Assembly: GCA_018649625.1 (NCBI GenBank) | Contig: JABIHN010000050.1 | Span: forward strand, 1 to 50,837 | Source of the DNA: Fidelibacterota bacterium | Lineage (GTDB): Bacteria > Fidelibacterota > Marinisomatia > Marinisomatales > UBA1611 | DNA length: 50,837 nt | Direction: 5' to 3' | Shown: positions 27,718 to 36,029 of the stretch, in pieces | Layout: each line of letters opens with the position of its first letter | Position numbering within the stretch: the stretch's first letter is position 1 | Made by a program: the position numbers and the translations under genes | The notes under the pieces: model-generated | The model's input: only the letters and a program-made list of their open reading frames with translations | Databases searched by the model: none | What the model was told of the DNA's origin: nothing

Positions 27718-27745
27718 TGTCCTTTTTCTATGTTATCTCTAAACT
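27718..27745 (+). promoter_or_regulatory. Possible promoter for the AGCS symporter gene
   Basis: TTGTCC (27718-27723) and TAAACT (27740-27745) are 16 bases apart in the 102-base gap between divergent genes. They would give a leader of roughly 27 bases that contains a GGAG ribosome-binding site before the ATG at 27779. This is a match by eye only. Confidence 0.35.
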
Positions 27746-27778
27746 CCCTTTCACTTTATCGAATTCAACGGAGATTTC

Positions 27779-29356
27779 ATGGACAGACAGAAAGCAGGAT
27801 TAATTGCCTTTGCAATAATAGTTTTTATTATTTATGTATTTGGGCTACATACATTTGATGCAGTATGGTCATTCCCAAGCCAAAGAGCAATCCCGCTTAT
27901 GGTATTGGCTCTAGTAGGGACAGGGATATATGCTACTATTCGTCTTGGTTTTCCACAATTAAGATATTTAAAACATGGAATTAATGTCACACGAGGCATT
28001 TATGACAATCCCGATGACGAAGGTGATTTAAATCATTTCAGAGCACTCACAACTGCTCTTTCTGCTACCGTTGGAATTGGAAATATTGCAGGAGTTGCTA
28101 CAGCAATTTATTATGGAGGTCCAGGTGCAATTTTCTGGATGTGGATTACAGCCTTTTTTGGCACTACACTCAAATTTGCTGAATGTACATTATCTTTAAA
28201 ATATCGTGAAATGGATGCTTTGGGTAAAACGGCTGGTGGTCCCATGTACACAATAGATAATGCATTAGGAAAAAATTGGAGATGGATGGCGGTTGCATTC
28301 GCTGCTTTTGCAGTAATTTGTTCTTTCGCTACAGGGAATGCAATTCAATCGTTTACAGTTTCAGATCAAATCTATTCAGAATTTTCTAATATCGTTGGAA
28401 CGACCCATTATTTAACGTTCAAGCATGAACTTTGGACTGGTTTTAATGTTTCTATTTTACAATTTATTAATGGTATTGTCATGGCTGGTGTTGTTGGAAT
28501 GGTAATTATTGGCGGTATTAATAGAATTGGTAATGTTACGGGAACGCTCGCTCCTGTAATGGCTTTGGTTTATGTTACTGCTGCATCACTAATTATAATT
28601 GCAAACATGGATAAAATCGCAGGAAGTTTTTCATTGATATTTACAATGGCTTTTAATCCACCTGCAGCTGTTGCTGGAACGGGAGGTGGTATTTTAATGA
28701 CAATGCTTTGGGGAATTAAACGAGGTCTTTATTCCAATGAAGCTGGTCAAGGATCTGCTGCTATTGCACATTCAACAGCTAAGACAAAACATCCTGTACG
28801 TGAAGGTGCTGTTGCCATGCTAGGCCCATTCATTGATACACTTATTATTTGTACTATGACCGGGTTAGTCATTATTTCTACAGGAGCTTGGAAACATACT
28901 GAATTTTTTGTAAATATAACTGCTACCACTGCAGAGAGTGCAAAACATGCAATTGAACTTGGAATTTTTCAAGGTCGCGAATTATTTAATAGTAGTGTTC
29001 TTACATCATTCGCATTTAAAGAAGGATTAAGTTTCATATTCGATTATGGTGATAAGATTGTAACAATTTCTGTACTTCTCTTCGCAGTTTCTACTGCCAT
29101 TGCATGGTCATTTTATGGTAATCGATCTGCTGTTTACCTTTTCGGTGAAAAGGCCATTATGCCCTACCTTTGGGTTTATGTACTGTTTGTTTTTATTGGT
29201 GGAATTGCGGAATTAGAAGCTATATGGGCTTTTGGAGATGCAGCTTTAGGAATTATGACATTTCCAAATCTAATTTCTATTATTCTGTTAACAGGCGCAT
29301 TAAAAGGTATGACAAAAGAATATTTTTCACAGGAGCATGTTCCGTATCAAAAATGA
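27779..29356 (+). CDS. Alanine/glycine:cation symporter (AGCS family)
   Basis: This 525-residue carrier has about eleven membrane helices. Family signatures are LSATVGIGNIAGVATAIYYGG (partly shown here: VGIGNIAGVATAI), GPGAIFWMWITAFFGTTLKF, the GGPMYTI motif and RGLYSNEAGQGSAAIAHS. It imports alanine or glycine with sodium or protons across the inner membrane. Normal family members have 450-540 residues. Its end overlaps the next gene by 20 bases. It is transcribed divergently from comEC. Confidence 0.95.
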   Translation: MDRQKAGLIAFAIIVFIIYVFGLHTFDAVWSFPSQRAIPLMVLALVGTGIYATIRLGFPQLRYLKHGINVTRGIYDNPDDEGDLNHFRALTTALSATVGIGNIAGVATAIYYGGPGAIFWMWITAFFGTTLKFAECTLSLKYREMDALGKTAGGPMYTIDNALGKNWRWMAVAFAAFAVICSFATGNAIQSFTVSDQIYSEFSNIVGTTHYLTFKHELWTGFNVSILQFINGIVMAGVVGMVIIGGINRIGNVTGTLAPVMALVYVTAASLIIIANMDKIAGSFSLIFTMAFNPPAAVAGTGGGILMTMLWGIKRGLYSNEAGQGSAAIAHSTAKTKHPVREGAVAMLGPFIDTLIICTMTGLVIISTGAWKHTEFFVNITATTAESAKHAIELGIFQGRELFNSSVLTSFAFKEGLSFIFDYGDKIVTISVLLFAVSTAIAWSFYGNRSAVYLFGEKAIMPYLWVYVLFVFIGGIAELEAIWAFGDAALGIMTFPNLISIILLTGALKGMTKEYFSQEHVPYQK

Positions 29357-30134
29357 TCAATATCTGGCTGTTGCTGTTGAATCAGCAATCGCTGCTTCTC
29401 AAATTATTATGGCTGCTTTAGACAAACCGAGAGTTGCTACTTATAAGGGAAAAACTAATCTCGTAACAGTTACGGATCAAAAAGCGGAAAAAATAATTAA
29501 ATCTATTATTCGCTCTTCATATCCTAAACATGATATACTTGCTGAAGAATCAAAAAAGGAATTTACAAATTCAGATTTTCTTTGGATTATTGATCCATTA
29601 GATGGAACAACAAATTTTGTTCATGGATACCCTTCATTTGCCGTATCCATCGCTTTATATATTAATAAAATTCCACAAGTTGCTGTGGTTTTAGAATTAC
29701 CTAATACGAAACTTTATTCTGCTATTAAAGATGAAGGTGCCTGGTGCGAAGGCATCCCAATCTCTTGTTCTACTAACAGTTCTATAGAACAAAGCCTTCT
29801 TGTAACAGGTTTTGGATATGAGCATGGCGAATTATGGAAAAAAAATATGGAATTGTTTAAATATTTCACAGATCAATCACAAGGTGTTAGACGCTTAGGA
29901 GCTGCTGCAATAGATATTTGTCATGTTGCATCAGGAAAAGTAGATGCTTATTGGGAAATGGATCTCCAACCTTGGGATACTGCTGCAGGCATTTTAATTG
30001 CTTTGGAAGCCGGATGTAAAGTCACCCAAATGAATGGATCTGAATACAGTATTTATCAACCTAATATTTTAGTTGCAAATCCAAACATCCACAAAAGCAT
30101 GTTGAATGGAATCAAAAACCATTGGAATTCCTAA
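29337..30134 (+). CDS. Inositol-monophosphatase family phosphatase (SuhB-like)
   Basis: This 265-residue magnesium-dependent phosphatase has all metal-binding motifs: DILAEESKKE (Glu of motif A), WIIDPLDGTTNFVHGYPSFA (motif 1) and MDLQPWDTAAGILIALEAG (motif 2). Substrates in this family include inositol-1-phosphate, other sugar phosphates and, for some members, bis-phosphate nucleotides; I cannot tell which. Its ATG at 29337 lies inside the last 20 bases of the symporter gene, with AGGAG immediately before, so the two are coupled. There is no clear reason in sequence for that coupling. Confidence 0.92.
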   Translation: MFRIKNDQYLAVAVESAIAASQIIMAALDKPRVATYKGKTNLVTVTDQKAEKIIKSIIRSSYPKHDILAEESKKEFTNSDFLWIIDPLDGTTNFVHGYPSFAVSIALYINKIPQVAVVLELPNTKLYSAIKDEGAWCEGIPISCSTNSSIEQSLLVTGFGYEHGELWKKNMELFKYFTDQSQGVRRLGAAAIDICHVASGKVDAYWEMDLQPWDTAAGILIALEAGCKVTQMNGSEYSIYQPNILVANPNIHKSMLNGIKNHWNS

Positions 30135-30216
30135 TAGATATGAAAAGACTGGGTACTTCAGCCACTAATAAACCGAATAAGATTTTTATTAAATTTATCA
30201 AAATATAAAATATATA

Positions 30217-30885
30217 TTATTTGAACTGGTCTCTAAATTGTTTCTCCGACCACAAACTTTCTATTTTATTAACTAAATCAGTTTTTTTATCGACATATAA
30301 TATTTCCATTGCATTAAAATTATAAATTGATCCGCCTTCTACTCTAGAACCTTCCCAATGATAATAAACAAAAATACGATCTTTTTTACGAATCAATTCT
30401 AATATTTTGATATCATAATCAAACCAAGTTTGCTCATATCTTACAATCGATTCTAAAAACTGGTCATGGTTTTCACTCGATTGAACAAGAATTAAAGGAA
30501 TGGACAATTCGATGAAAGTTTTTTTCCCAACTTTTGTTACAATGATTTTTTGAATTTCGCCAACTGGACCTGCTGGATTTAATCCATCTTTTGAAACGGG
30601 GATTCCGTTAAACTCATGAATGGTATCATTAATTGCCAGGTTAGATTGCAAAGAATCATTAACGATACTAGTCACCAGTAAATAGCCATCTTGATAAGAA
30701 GTTGTAAATCCAAGACCAACATATGGTGTATTCTTGAGTATAAAATCTTCGGAAATCATGCCAAATACGATAGTATCATCCCCAGCATATCTTGCATCAA
30801 TAAATTCAATTATTTCTTTTTCTTTCATGGGATTTGCCATTAGAAATACTGAAACTATACTAAAAATAAAAAAACGGAAGGTCAT
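30217..30885 (-). CDS. Unknown secreted protein, PDZ-like segment in an NTF2-like frame
   Basis: This 222-residue protein starts with a signal peptide (MTFRFFIFSIVSVFLMANP). Residues 45-125 look like a PDZ domain (YVGLGFTTSYQDGYLLVTSI, then LAINDTIHEFNGIPVSKDGL). The segments before (KEIIEFIDARYAGDDTIVFG) and after (NFNAMEILYVDKKTDLVNKI) look like the two halves of a SnoaL/NTF2-like fold. This split layout is my reading of the pattern. No catalytic residues are evident. It overlaps the S51 peptidase gene by four bases and is read after it. Confidence 0.6.
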   Translation of the reverse strand: MTFRFFIFSIVSVFLMANPMKEKEIIEFIDARYAGDDTIVFGMISEDFILKNTPYVGLGFTTSYQDGYLLVTSIVNDSLQSNLAINDTIHEFNGIPVSKDGLNPAGPVGEIQKIIVTKVGKKTFIELSIPLILVQSSENHDQFLESIVRYEQTWFDYDIKILELIRKKDRIFVYYHWEGSRVEGGSIYNFNAMEILYVDKKTDLVNKIESLWSEKQFRDQFK

Positions 30886-32564
30886 TTGATATATACCATT
30901 TTATTTGTTGTTGAAAATTGTTTTGTTTTTAATCGATAAAAATATATTCCAGTGGACACTTTTGCTCCCTTATTATTTTCCCCATTCCAAATAATAGATT
31001 TCTTACCCGCAGTTTGATCTTTAGTTAACAACGTATTTATAAGAGCACCACGACTATCAACGATGATAATGGAAACTTTTGTTGATATTGGAAGATTATA
31101 TTGGATAATTGTCATCGGATTAAACGGATTGGGAAAATTTTGAAATAATTCAAATCCACTGGGGGTTTGATTGAAATCAAAATTTATATTCACAAAATCA
31201 TAATGAGATGAAAGACTAAATAAATCACCTTCTGTGAGCAGATGAAAACGGGCATCCACCATTCCTGGCATATTTTCATTATTTTTTCCAGTGTGAGATG
31301 ATTCGAATATATCTAACACATACATTAAATTATTAACTGTAATAATCCCTTCGTTAGATATAGTGGATTCTGAATTGTCATCTATAAATATAGTTCTGAA
31401 AGGTCTATCTTGAAATGATGAAAACCCTGAATGTTCTCCAACAATTCCATATTCGCCTCCAATGATTCGGTTAGGGAAATAATCATAATTATTCCATACT
31501 TTCGGAATAATAACGGAGTGAGGAACCAATCCTTCTCCATCTTGTATTCCTAAATCTCCGTACCACCAGTTATTTTCATTTTCAGTGAGTCCGCTTATAG
31601 AATAATGCCCAAAAGAAGACGTGTTATCGTCTGAACCAATCAAAGTTAATTCACTAAATACTGGTTCTGTAATAACCTCGGGCTCAAATGGTTCAAGCCA
31701 ATCACCTGGCGAAATTAATTCTCTCGTTGAAAGATTATATTGAGCGCCATTCAATAACTGATTAAATACTATGTTGGTAAATTGTGGTGGTTCATTTGCA
31801 ATGCAATGAATCTCAGATGAATCACTCTCATGAATAAGAGTTACAATTTTCCCATAAACTTTTCCAACCATATTTTCATCAATACAAAACGCAGTTTTAT
31901 ATTCTACGCCAATCCCTAGAAGATTTTCATTATTATCTTGGTTTCGCCTTGCAAGCATTGTTGTTAATCGGATCAATCTTCCTCGATCATTAAAATGAGA
32001 ATCCGTGAATATACCGGGCAATATATTTAAGAAATCATCTGTTATTGAAACACGATTATGATATGGGTTATATGCTGCTTGATCAGATGTAAGTGAGCCA
32101 AACTGAGCATCAAAAACAATTTCACCTAAAACGGCCAAACCAGCACTTGTACCTCCAATAGCTCCACCATTATCGTAAACATATTGAATCGCTGTTTGTA
32201 CATAGGTATTTTTCCAAGTTGATATATAATCCCATTGATCGCCACCTTCGATAAAAATACCATCTGCACTTAATAGTTCTTGATAGATTGCAAAACTATT
32301 TGCTTCATCAATTGAACTGATTTGAAGGTTGTGACTCGAAATGTTAGCTCCTAATGATATAAAATAATTAGGATACCAATCGCTGGCTTCATCTACGTCA
32401 ATATTAATGATTTTTCCATTTTCTGATTTTTCCACAAACCAAGAATAAGGTTCATCTGACCAAGAACCATAATTTTCGCCACCGCCCCCCACCATCATGA
32501 CAGACCCTTGGGCATTGATGAATTGAATCCATAATAATATTATGATTGATAATTGTTTCAACAA
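30882..32564 (-). CDS. Secreted S51 (cyanophycinase-like) peptidase with C-terminal sorting domain
   Basis: This 560-residue protein has a signal peptide (MLKQLSIIILLWIQFINAQG). A peptidase S51 domain follows: GSVMMVGGGGENYG, the nucleophile elbow GGTSAGLAVLGE near residue 138, and FTDSHFNDRGRLIRL near 185, all typical of cyanophycinases, which cut beta-Asp-Arg bonds. An Ig-like or unknown middle region leads to a C-terminal domain with FELFQNFPNPFNPMT and GIYFYRLKTKQFSTTNKMVY, the FlgD-like/type IX sorting signal of FCB bacteria. So it is exported and possibly cell-surface attached. Substrate is unproven. First gene of a two-gene operon. Confidence 0.88.
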   Translation of the reverse strand: MLKQLSIIILLWIQFINAQGSVMMVGGGGENYGSWSDEPYSWFVEKSENGKIINIDVDEASDWYPNYFISLGANISSHNLQISSIDEANSFAIYQELLSADGIFIEGGDQWDYISTWKNTYVQTAIQYVYDNGGAIGGTSAGLAVLGEIVFDAQFGSLTSDQAAYNPYHNRVSITDDFLNILPGIFTDSHFNDRGRLIRLTTMLARRNQDNNENLLGIGVEYKTAFCIDENMVGKVYGKIVTLIHESDSSEIHCIANEPPQFTNIVFNQLLNGAQYNLSTRELISPGDWLEPFEPEVITEPVFSELTLIGSDDNTSSFGHYSISGLTENENNWWYGDLGIQDGEGLVPHSVIIPKVWNNYDYFPNRIIGGEYGIVGEHSGFSSFQDRPFRTIFIDDNSESTISNEGIITVNNLMYVLDIFESSHTGKNNENMPGMVDARFHLLTEGDLFSLSSHYDFVNINFDFNQTPSGFELFQNFPNPFNPMTIIQYNLPISTKVSIIIVDSRGALINTLLTKDQTAGKKSIIWNGENNKGAKVSTGIYFYRLKTKQFSTTNKMVYIK

Positions 32565-32698
32565 AAATTTTCCTAATAAGTGATTACTCGAATCGAATTG
32601 AATAAATGTACCAGAATTTAATAAAAAATTAAAAATTGTTGAATTCCTTTTTCATCTTCTCATTTTAATTTTAGTATGAAAACCTTTTATCAAACAGA

Positions 32699-32727
32699 TT
32701 GAAGACGCTTTAATTCATTCGTAATTT
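32699..32727 (+). promoter_or_regulatory. Probable sigma-70-type promoter of the tRNA-Ala gene
   Basis: TTGAAG (32699-32704) and TAATTT (32722-32727) are separated by 17 bases. Transcription would start about 32734, eight bases before the mature tRNA. Good position and spacing, found by eye. Confidence 0.5.
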
Positions 32728-32741
32728 TCGAGTAGAATTTT

Positions 32742-32816
<75 letters not shown>

Positions 32817-32820
32817 TATT

Positions 32821-33066
32821 TTGATTTATTCTATTTATATAATATACAGCAATTCTAAAGATCAATTTTATATTGGTCACACTCAAGATGTCTCAAATCG
32901 ATTAAAACAACATAACAACGGATATTCAAAATCAACAAAATTCGGAATTCCTTGGAAACTTTTACATGTTGAACATTTTGACTCAAGAAGTGCTGCAATA
33001 AAACGAGAATATGAAATTAAATCAAAAAAAAGTCGAAAGTATTTAGATTGGATAATAAATCAATAA
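32821..33066 (+). CDS. Small GIY-YIG endonuclease
   Basis: The open frame runs back into the tRNA gene to ATG 32773, but translation of tRNA sequence (ending in SVRSRPAP) is an artefact, so I choose TTG 32821, giving 81 residues. The GIY-YIG nuclease core is complete: YSIYIIYSNSKDQFYIGHT, the catalytic Arg in SNRLKQHNNG and the catalytic Glu in AIKREYEIKSK, then a C-terminal YLDWIINQ helix. It resembles the UvrC-N/YhbQ-type single-domain proteins. It has no partner domain for sequence recognition. It is bracketed by direct repeats of the tRNA 3' end, as in a minimal mobile element, and may be expressed by read-through from the tRNA promoter. Confidence 0.82.
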   Translation: MIYSIYIIYSNSKDQFYIGHTQDVSNRLKQHNNGYSKSTKFGIPWKLLHVEHFDSRSAAIKREYEIKSKKSRKYLDWIINQ

Positions 33067-33072
33067 TGAATT

Positions 33073-33127
33073 GAGCGTCCCGATAACTTTCGGGAAGGTC
33101 GTCGGTTTGATCCCGTACGGTTCCACA
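33073..33127 (+). repeat. Degenerate tRNA-Ala 3' half with replaced anticodon hairpin (direct repeat copy 2)
   Basis: GAGCG at 33073-33077 matches the end of the D arm of the true tRNA at 32763-32767. Bases 33078-33095 are the palindrome TCCCGATAACTTTCGGGA, standing where the 17-base anticodon arm should be. Then 33096-33127 repeat the T arm and acceptor strand (three mismatches). The 5' half is missing, so it cannot be a working tRNA. Confidence 0.85.
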
Positions 33128-33201
33128 GGATTAATTAATTTTATTTTAAAATAAAAACAGCTAATCTCTCTTTTTAGAAAGAATGCTATTATTCGTTTTA
33201 T

Positions 33202-35358
33202 TTAAAGATTCTCTTTAAAAAACTCAATCATTTTTTTATATAGGTGCACACGTGCTCCACCTCCATAAATTCCATGATTACGATTTGGATACTGAAACCA
33301 TTCAACATCCTTTCCTGCACTTAGAGCTGATTGTACAAACTGAGTTGTGTTTTGCGAATGTACATTATCGTCTCCAGTTCCATGCATTAACATAATACGT
33401 CCCTTCATTCTATTCATCCACGTCATGACATTCGTGGAATCATATCCTGCTTTATTCTCCTGAGGAAGCCCCATAGATCTTTCCGTATATGCGGTGTCAT
33501 ATAATCGATAATCAGTAACAGGTGCTACAGAAACACCCGCTTTAAAATATTTTCCATTTTTGGTCAACATTAAACATGTGAAATATCCTCCTCCACTCCA
33601 TCCCCACGCGCCAATCCGTTTTGAATCTGCATATCCATTATCTATCAAGTAATTTAATCCAGCCAAATGGTCTTTTGCTAAATAATGCGCCATATCACCA
33701 TAACTCATATTTTTAAATGCTTCACCTCTACCACTCATTCCGCGAGCGTCCATTGAAAAGACAATATATCCCTGTTGTGCTAAAAACTGATTCCAGGTAC
33801 TCCCCCAGCGATTCCAAATAATTTGTGTCCCTGGCATTCCATATCCATGCATGATAACTGGATATTTTTTTGATGCAGAATAATTTGGTGGAAATGTTAT
33901 TAATCCATCTAGCATTTCTTCTCCATCTGTAGATAAAAAATTTACCATCTTGGGTATAGTCCATTCATATTTTTCAAATTGAGTATAATCCGTTGTTCTT
34001 AATATTTTTACAACATGCCCTGTTTCCATTGACTTATATACTATCTTTTTAGGATCTTTTAAACTAGAATATGAATCGATAAAAAAATTATTTAATCCCG
34101 AAATTTTAATTTGGTGAGACCCAGATTCTGGCGTGAGATGTTTGATGTCTGTCCCATCAAATTTGATAGAATAAAAATGTGATTCAAACACAGATTTTTT
34201 ATTCGCTGTAAAATATATTCGTTCTGATTCTTCATCAATATATTTTATAGATGAGACTTCCCATTCACCTTCCGTCACTGGCCATGTTTTTGAACCAGAA
34301 TGTTTTGCCATCCAAATATGCTTATAGCCTGATTTTTCAGATATCCATAATATTTTACCATCTTTCAAAAATCGAATTTGACCATGATTATCTAACCAGC
34401 CATTTGGATCAGATTCAGATAATACTTTGATTGATTTTCCCGATGACCTATCCGAAACAAATAAATCCCACTTTTGTTGATTTCTTTCCATTTTCAAAAA
34501 ACCTATTTTATCTTGATCAACCCATTCCATCCATGGGAGATAATCATTATCAACTTGAGCATATTCAATCCATTTCCGACCACTACTTTTAATTCGTACT
34601 ATACCAATTCTTAATGTTGGGTTTGTTTCTCCTGCTTTTGGATATCGAATTTTGTTAATTGTTGGATATTGTCCAGTTTCGTCAAATAAAGCAAACTCGG
34701 GAACCATTGACTCATCTTCTTCCCAAAATGCAATAGATTTGCTATCAGGAGACCACCTATATCCATCGTACCCAGTTAATTCTTCTTCATAGAGCCAACC
34801 GAAATGACCATTAGAAACCGTTTCTGAACCGGTTTTAGTCAGTCGTCGTTCACGCTTTCTTTTTATGTCATAAAAATAAAGGTCATTATTTTCTCTCACA
34901 TAAGCAACAAGATTCCCATTGGGTGAAAATTTGACATTTCTCAGATTTTTATTATTTTGACTAACTGGTATTAGTATTCGGGTATGTAAATCAAATATAT
35001 AGTATGTCCCTGAATTAGAATGTCTCCAGATTTTTCTAGAGTCAGTTTTGACAAGAACTTTATCACCTGTTTTTGCAAATTCAAGATTGCTTATATAAAG
35101 GTCAATGCCATTCAAATTGAAAGCATTGCTATCTAAAAAGAGCGTTGTATCCAATTGTGGTAATGAAACTTTAAACCATGATTTCCAATTATCACCTTCC
35201 CCACGAACTATATATGCATTTTCATTGGGAACCGGAATTGTTCTGCCTAGAGATGCAATTTCAAAAGGAGAATTCAGAATTGCTTCTTCAATACTTAACC
35301 AAACGCCATAAATGGGATTTGTCAATAAAATAAAAAGTCCAATAATCAAAACCTTCAT
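33202..35358 (-). CDS. Secreted S9 prolyl-oligopeptidase/DPP-IV-like peptidase
   Basis: This 718-residue protein has a signal peptide (MKVLIIGLFILLTNPIYG), an N-terminal eight-bladed DPPIV-type propeller (blades such as WSPDSKSIAFWEEDESMVPE) and an alpha/beta-hydrolase domain. The catalytic Ser is in GWGWSGGGYFTCLML near residue 591, Asp in MHGTGDDNVHSQNT near 668, and His in NRNHGIYGGG near 700, so the triad is complete. It likely trims proline-containing peptides in the periplasm or outside. Typical of Bacteroidetes-like peptide users. It is 2 bases downstream of the UdgB gene in the same direction. Confidence 0.93.
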   Translation of the reverse strand: MKVLIIGLFILLTNPIYGVWLSIEEAILNSPFEIASLGRTIPVPNENAYIVRGEGDNWKSWFKVSLPQLDTTLFLDSNAFNLNGIDLYISNLEFAKTGDKVLVKTDSRKIWRHSNSGTYYIFDLHTRILIPVSQNNKNLRNVKFSPNGNLVAYVRENNDLYFYDIKRKRERRLTKTGSETVSNGHFGWLYEEELTGYDGYRWSPDSKSIAFWEEDESMVPEFALFDETGQYPTINKIRYPKAGETNPTLRIGIVRIKSSGRKWIEYAQVDNDYLPWMEWVDQDKIGFLKMERNQQKWDLFVSDRSSGKSIKVLSESDPNGWLDNHGQIRFLKDGKILWISEKSGYKHIWMAKHSGSKTWPVTEGEWEVSSIKYIDEESERIYFTANKKSVFESHFYSIKFDGTDIKHLTPESGSHQIKISGLNNFFIDSYSSLKDPKKIVYKSMETGHVVKILRTTDYTQFEKYEWTIPKMVNFLSTDGEEMLDGLITFPPNYSASKKYPVIMHGYGMPGTQIIWNRWGSTWNQFLAQQGYIVFSMDARGMSGRGEAFKNMSYGDMAHYLAKDHLAGLNYLIDNGYADSKRIGAWGWSGGGYFTCLMLTKNGKYFKAGVSVAPVTDYRLYDTAYTERSMGLPQENKAGYDSTNVMTWMNRMKGRIMLMHGTGDDNVHSQNTTQFVQSALSAGKDVEWFQYPNRNHGIYGGGARVHLYKKMIEFFKENL

Positions 35359-35360
35359 AT

Positions 35361-36029
35361 TTATAATTCCTTTTTAACAGTTTCAAGAAATTCAACCATC
35401 ATTTCAAATGTTAATTTTTTGGTATTTACATTTCTGGGACTTGGGTGAAATGATCCAAACAAAATAAGTCCATTTGGTAATTGATATCGTACACCATGAG
35501 CGAATTTAAAATCTTTCATTTTTAAAGGGTGAGTTTTTCGAACAAATTTCAGACAAGAATCAAATCCGATTTTCCCTAATCCTATGACAATTTGTAATTT
35601 TTTTAATAATTGAAATTCGTGATTTAAATAATATTCACACGTTTCTTTTTCTTCAGCCGTAGGTTTATCACCTGGAGGTACACATTTAACTGCAGCTGTA
35701 ATATATCCATCTAGTTTTAAGCCATCATTTCGATGATCAGAATTTGCTTGATTGGCTAACCCAACGTGATGAAGTGATTTAAATAAAAAATCTGCAGATT
35801 TATCACCCGTGAACACTCTGCCTGTTCGATTTCCGCCATGGGCAGCAGGCGCCAATCCTAATATCATGAGTTTTGCTTTTGGGCTACCATAGCCAGGAAC
35901 CGCCTTTCCCCAATATTCCCAATCCATATACGATTTTCGTTTTTCCTGGGCTATTTTGTTTCTAAACTCAACAAGTCTAGAACATTTTTCACATGAAATA
36001 ATATTGTTTTCTAACGAATCTAGATTCAT
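35361..36029 (-). CDS. Uracil-DNA glycosylase, family 5 (UdgB-like)
   Basis: This 222-residue enzyme matches family 5 UDG. It has ILGLAPAAHGGNRTGRVFTG near residue 76 (family 5 has 'GLAPA'; no Asp or Asn in the classical position) and the HPSPRNVNTK motif near 194. Four cysteines (C13 and C16 in SCEKCS, one in AVKCVPPG, one in KETCEYY) fit the 4Fe-4S cluster of families 4 and 5. It removes uracil and other deaminated bases from DNA. It overlaps the MDR gene upstream by four bases (ATGA). Confidence 0.92.
   Translation of the reverse strand: MNLDSLENNIISCEKCSRLVEFRNKIAQEKRKSYMDWEYWGKAVPGYGSPKAKLMILGLAPAAHGGNRTGRVFTGDKSADFLFKSLHHVGLANQANSDHRNDGLKLDGYITAAVKCVPPGDKPTAEEKETCEYYLNHEFQLLKKLQIVIGLGKIGFDSCLKFVRKTHPLKMKDFKFAHGVRYQLPNGLILFGSFHPSPRNVNTKKLTFEMMVEFLETVKKEL

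Noticed and set aside
30135-30216. Terminator between the convergent phosphatase and PDZ-like genes
   Set aside because: The gap is AT-rich but contains no stem of more than four GC-containing pairs.
33139-33156. Perfect 18-base AT palindrome (TTTTATTTTAAAATAAAA)
   Set aside because: It is built only of A and T in an AT-rich gap; such palindromes are expected by chance and it has no GC stem for a terminator.
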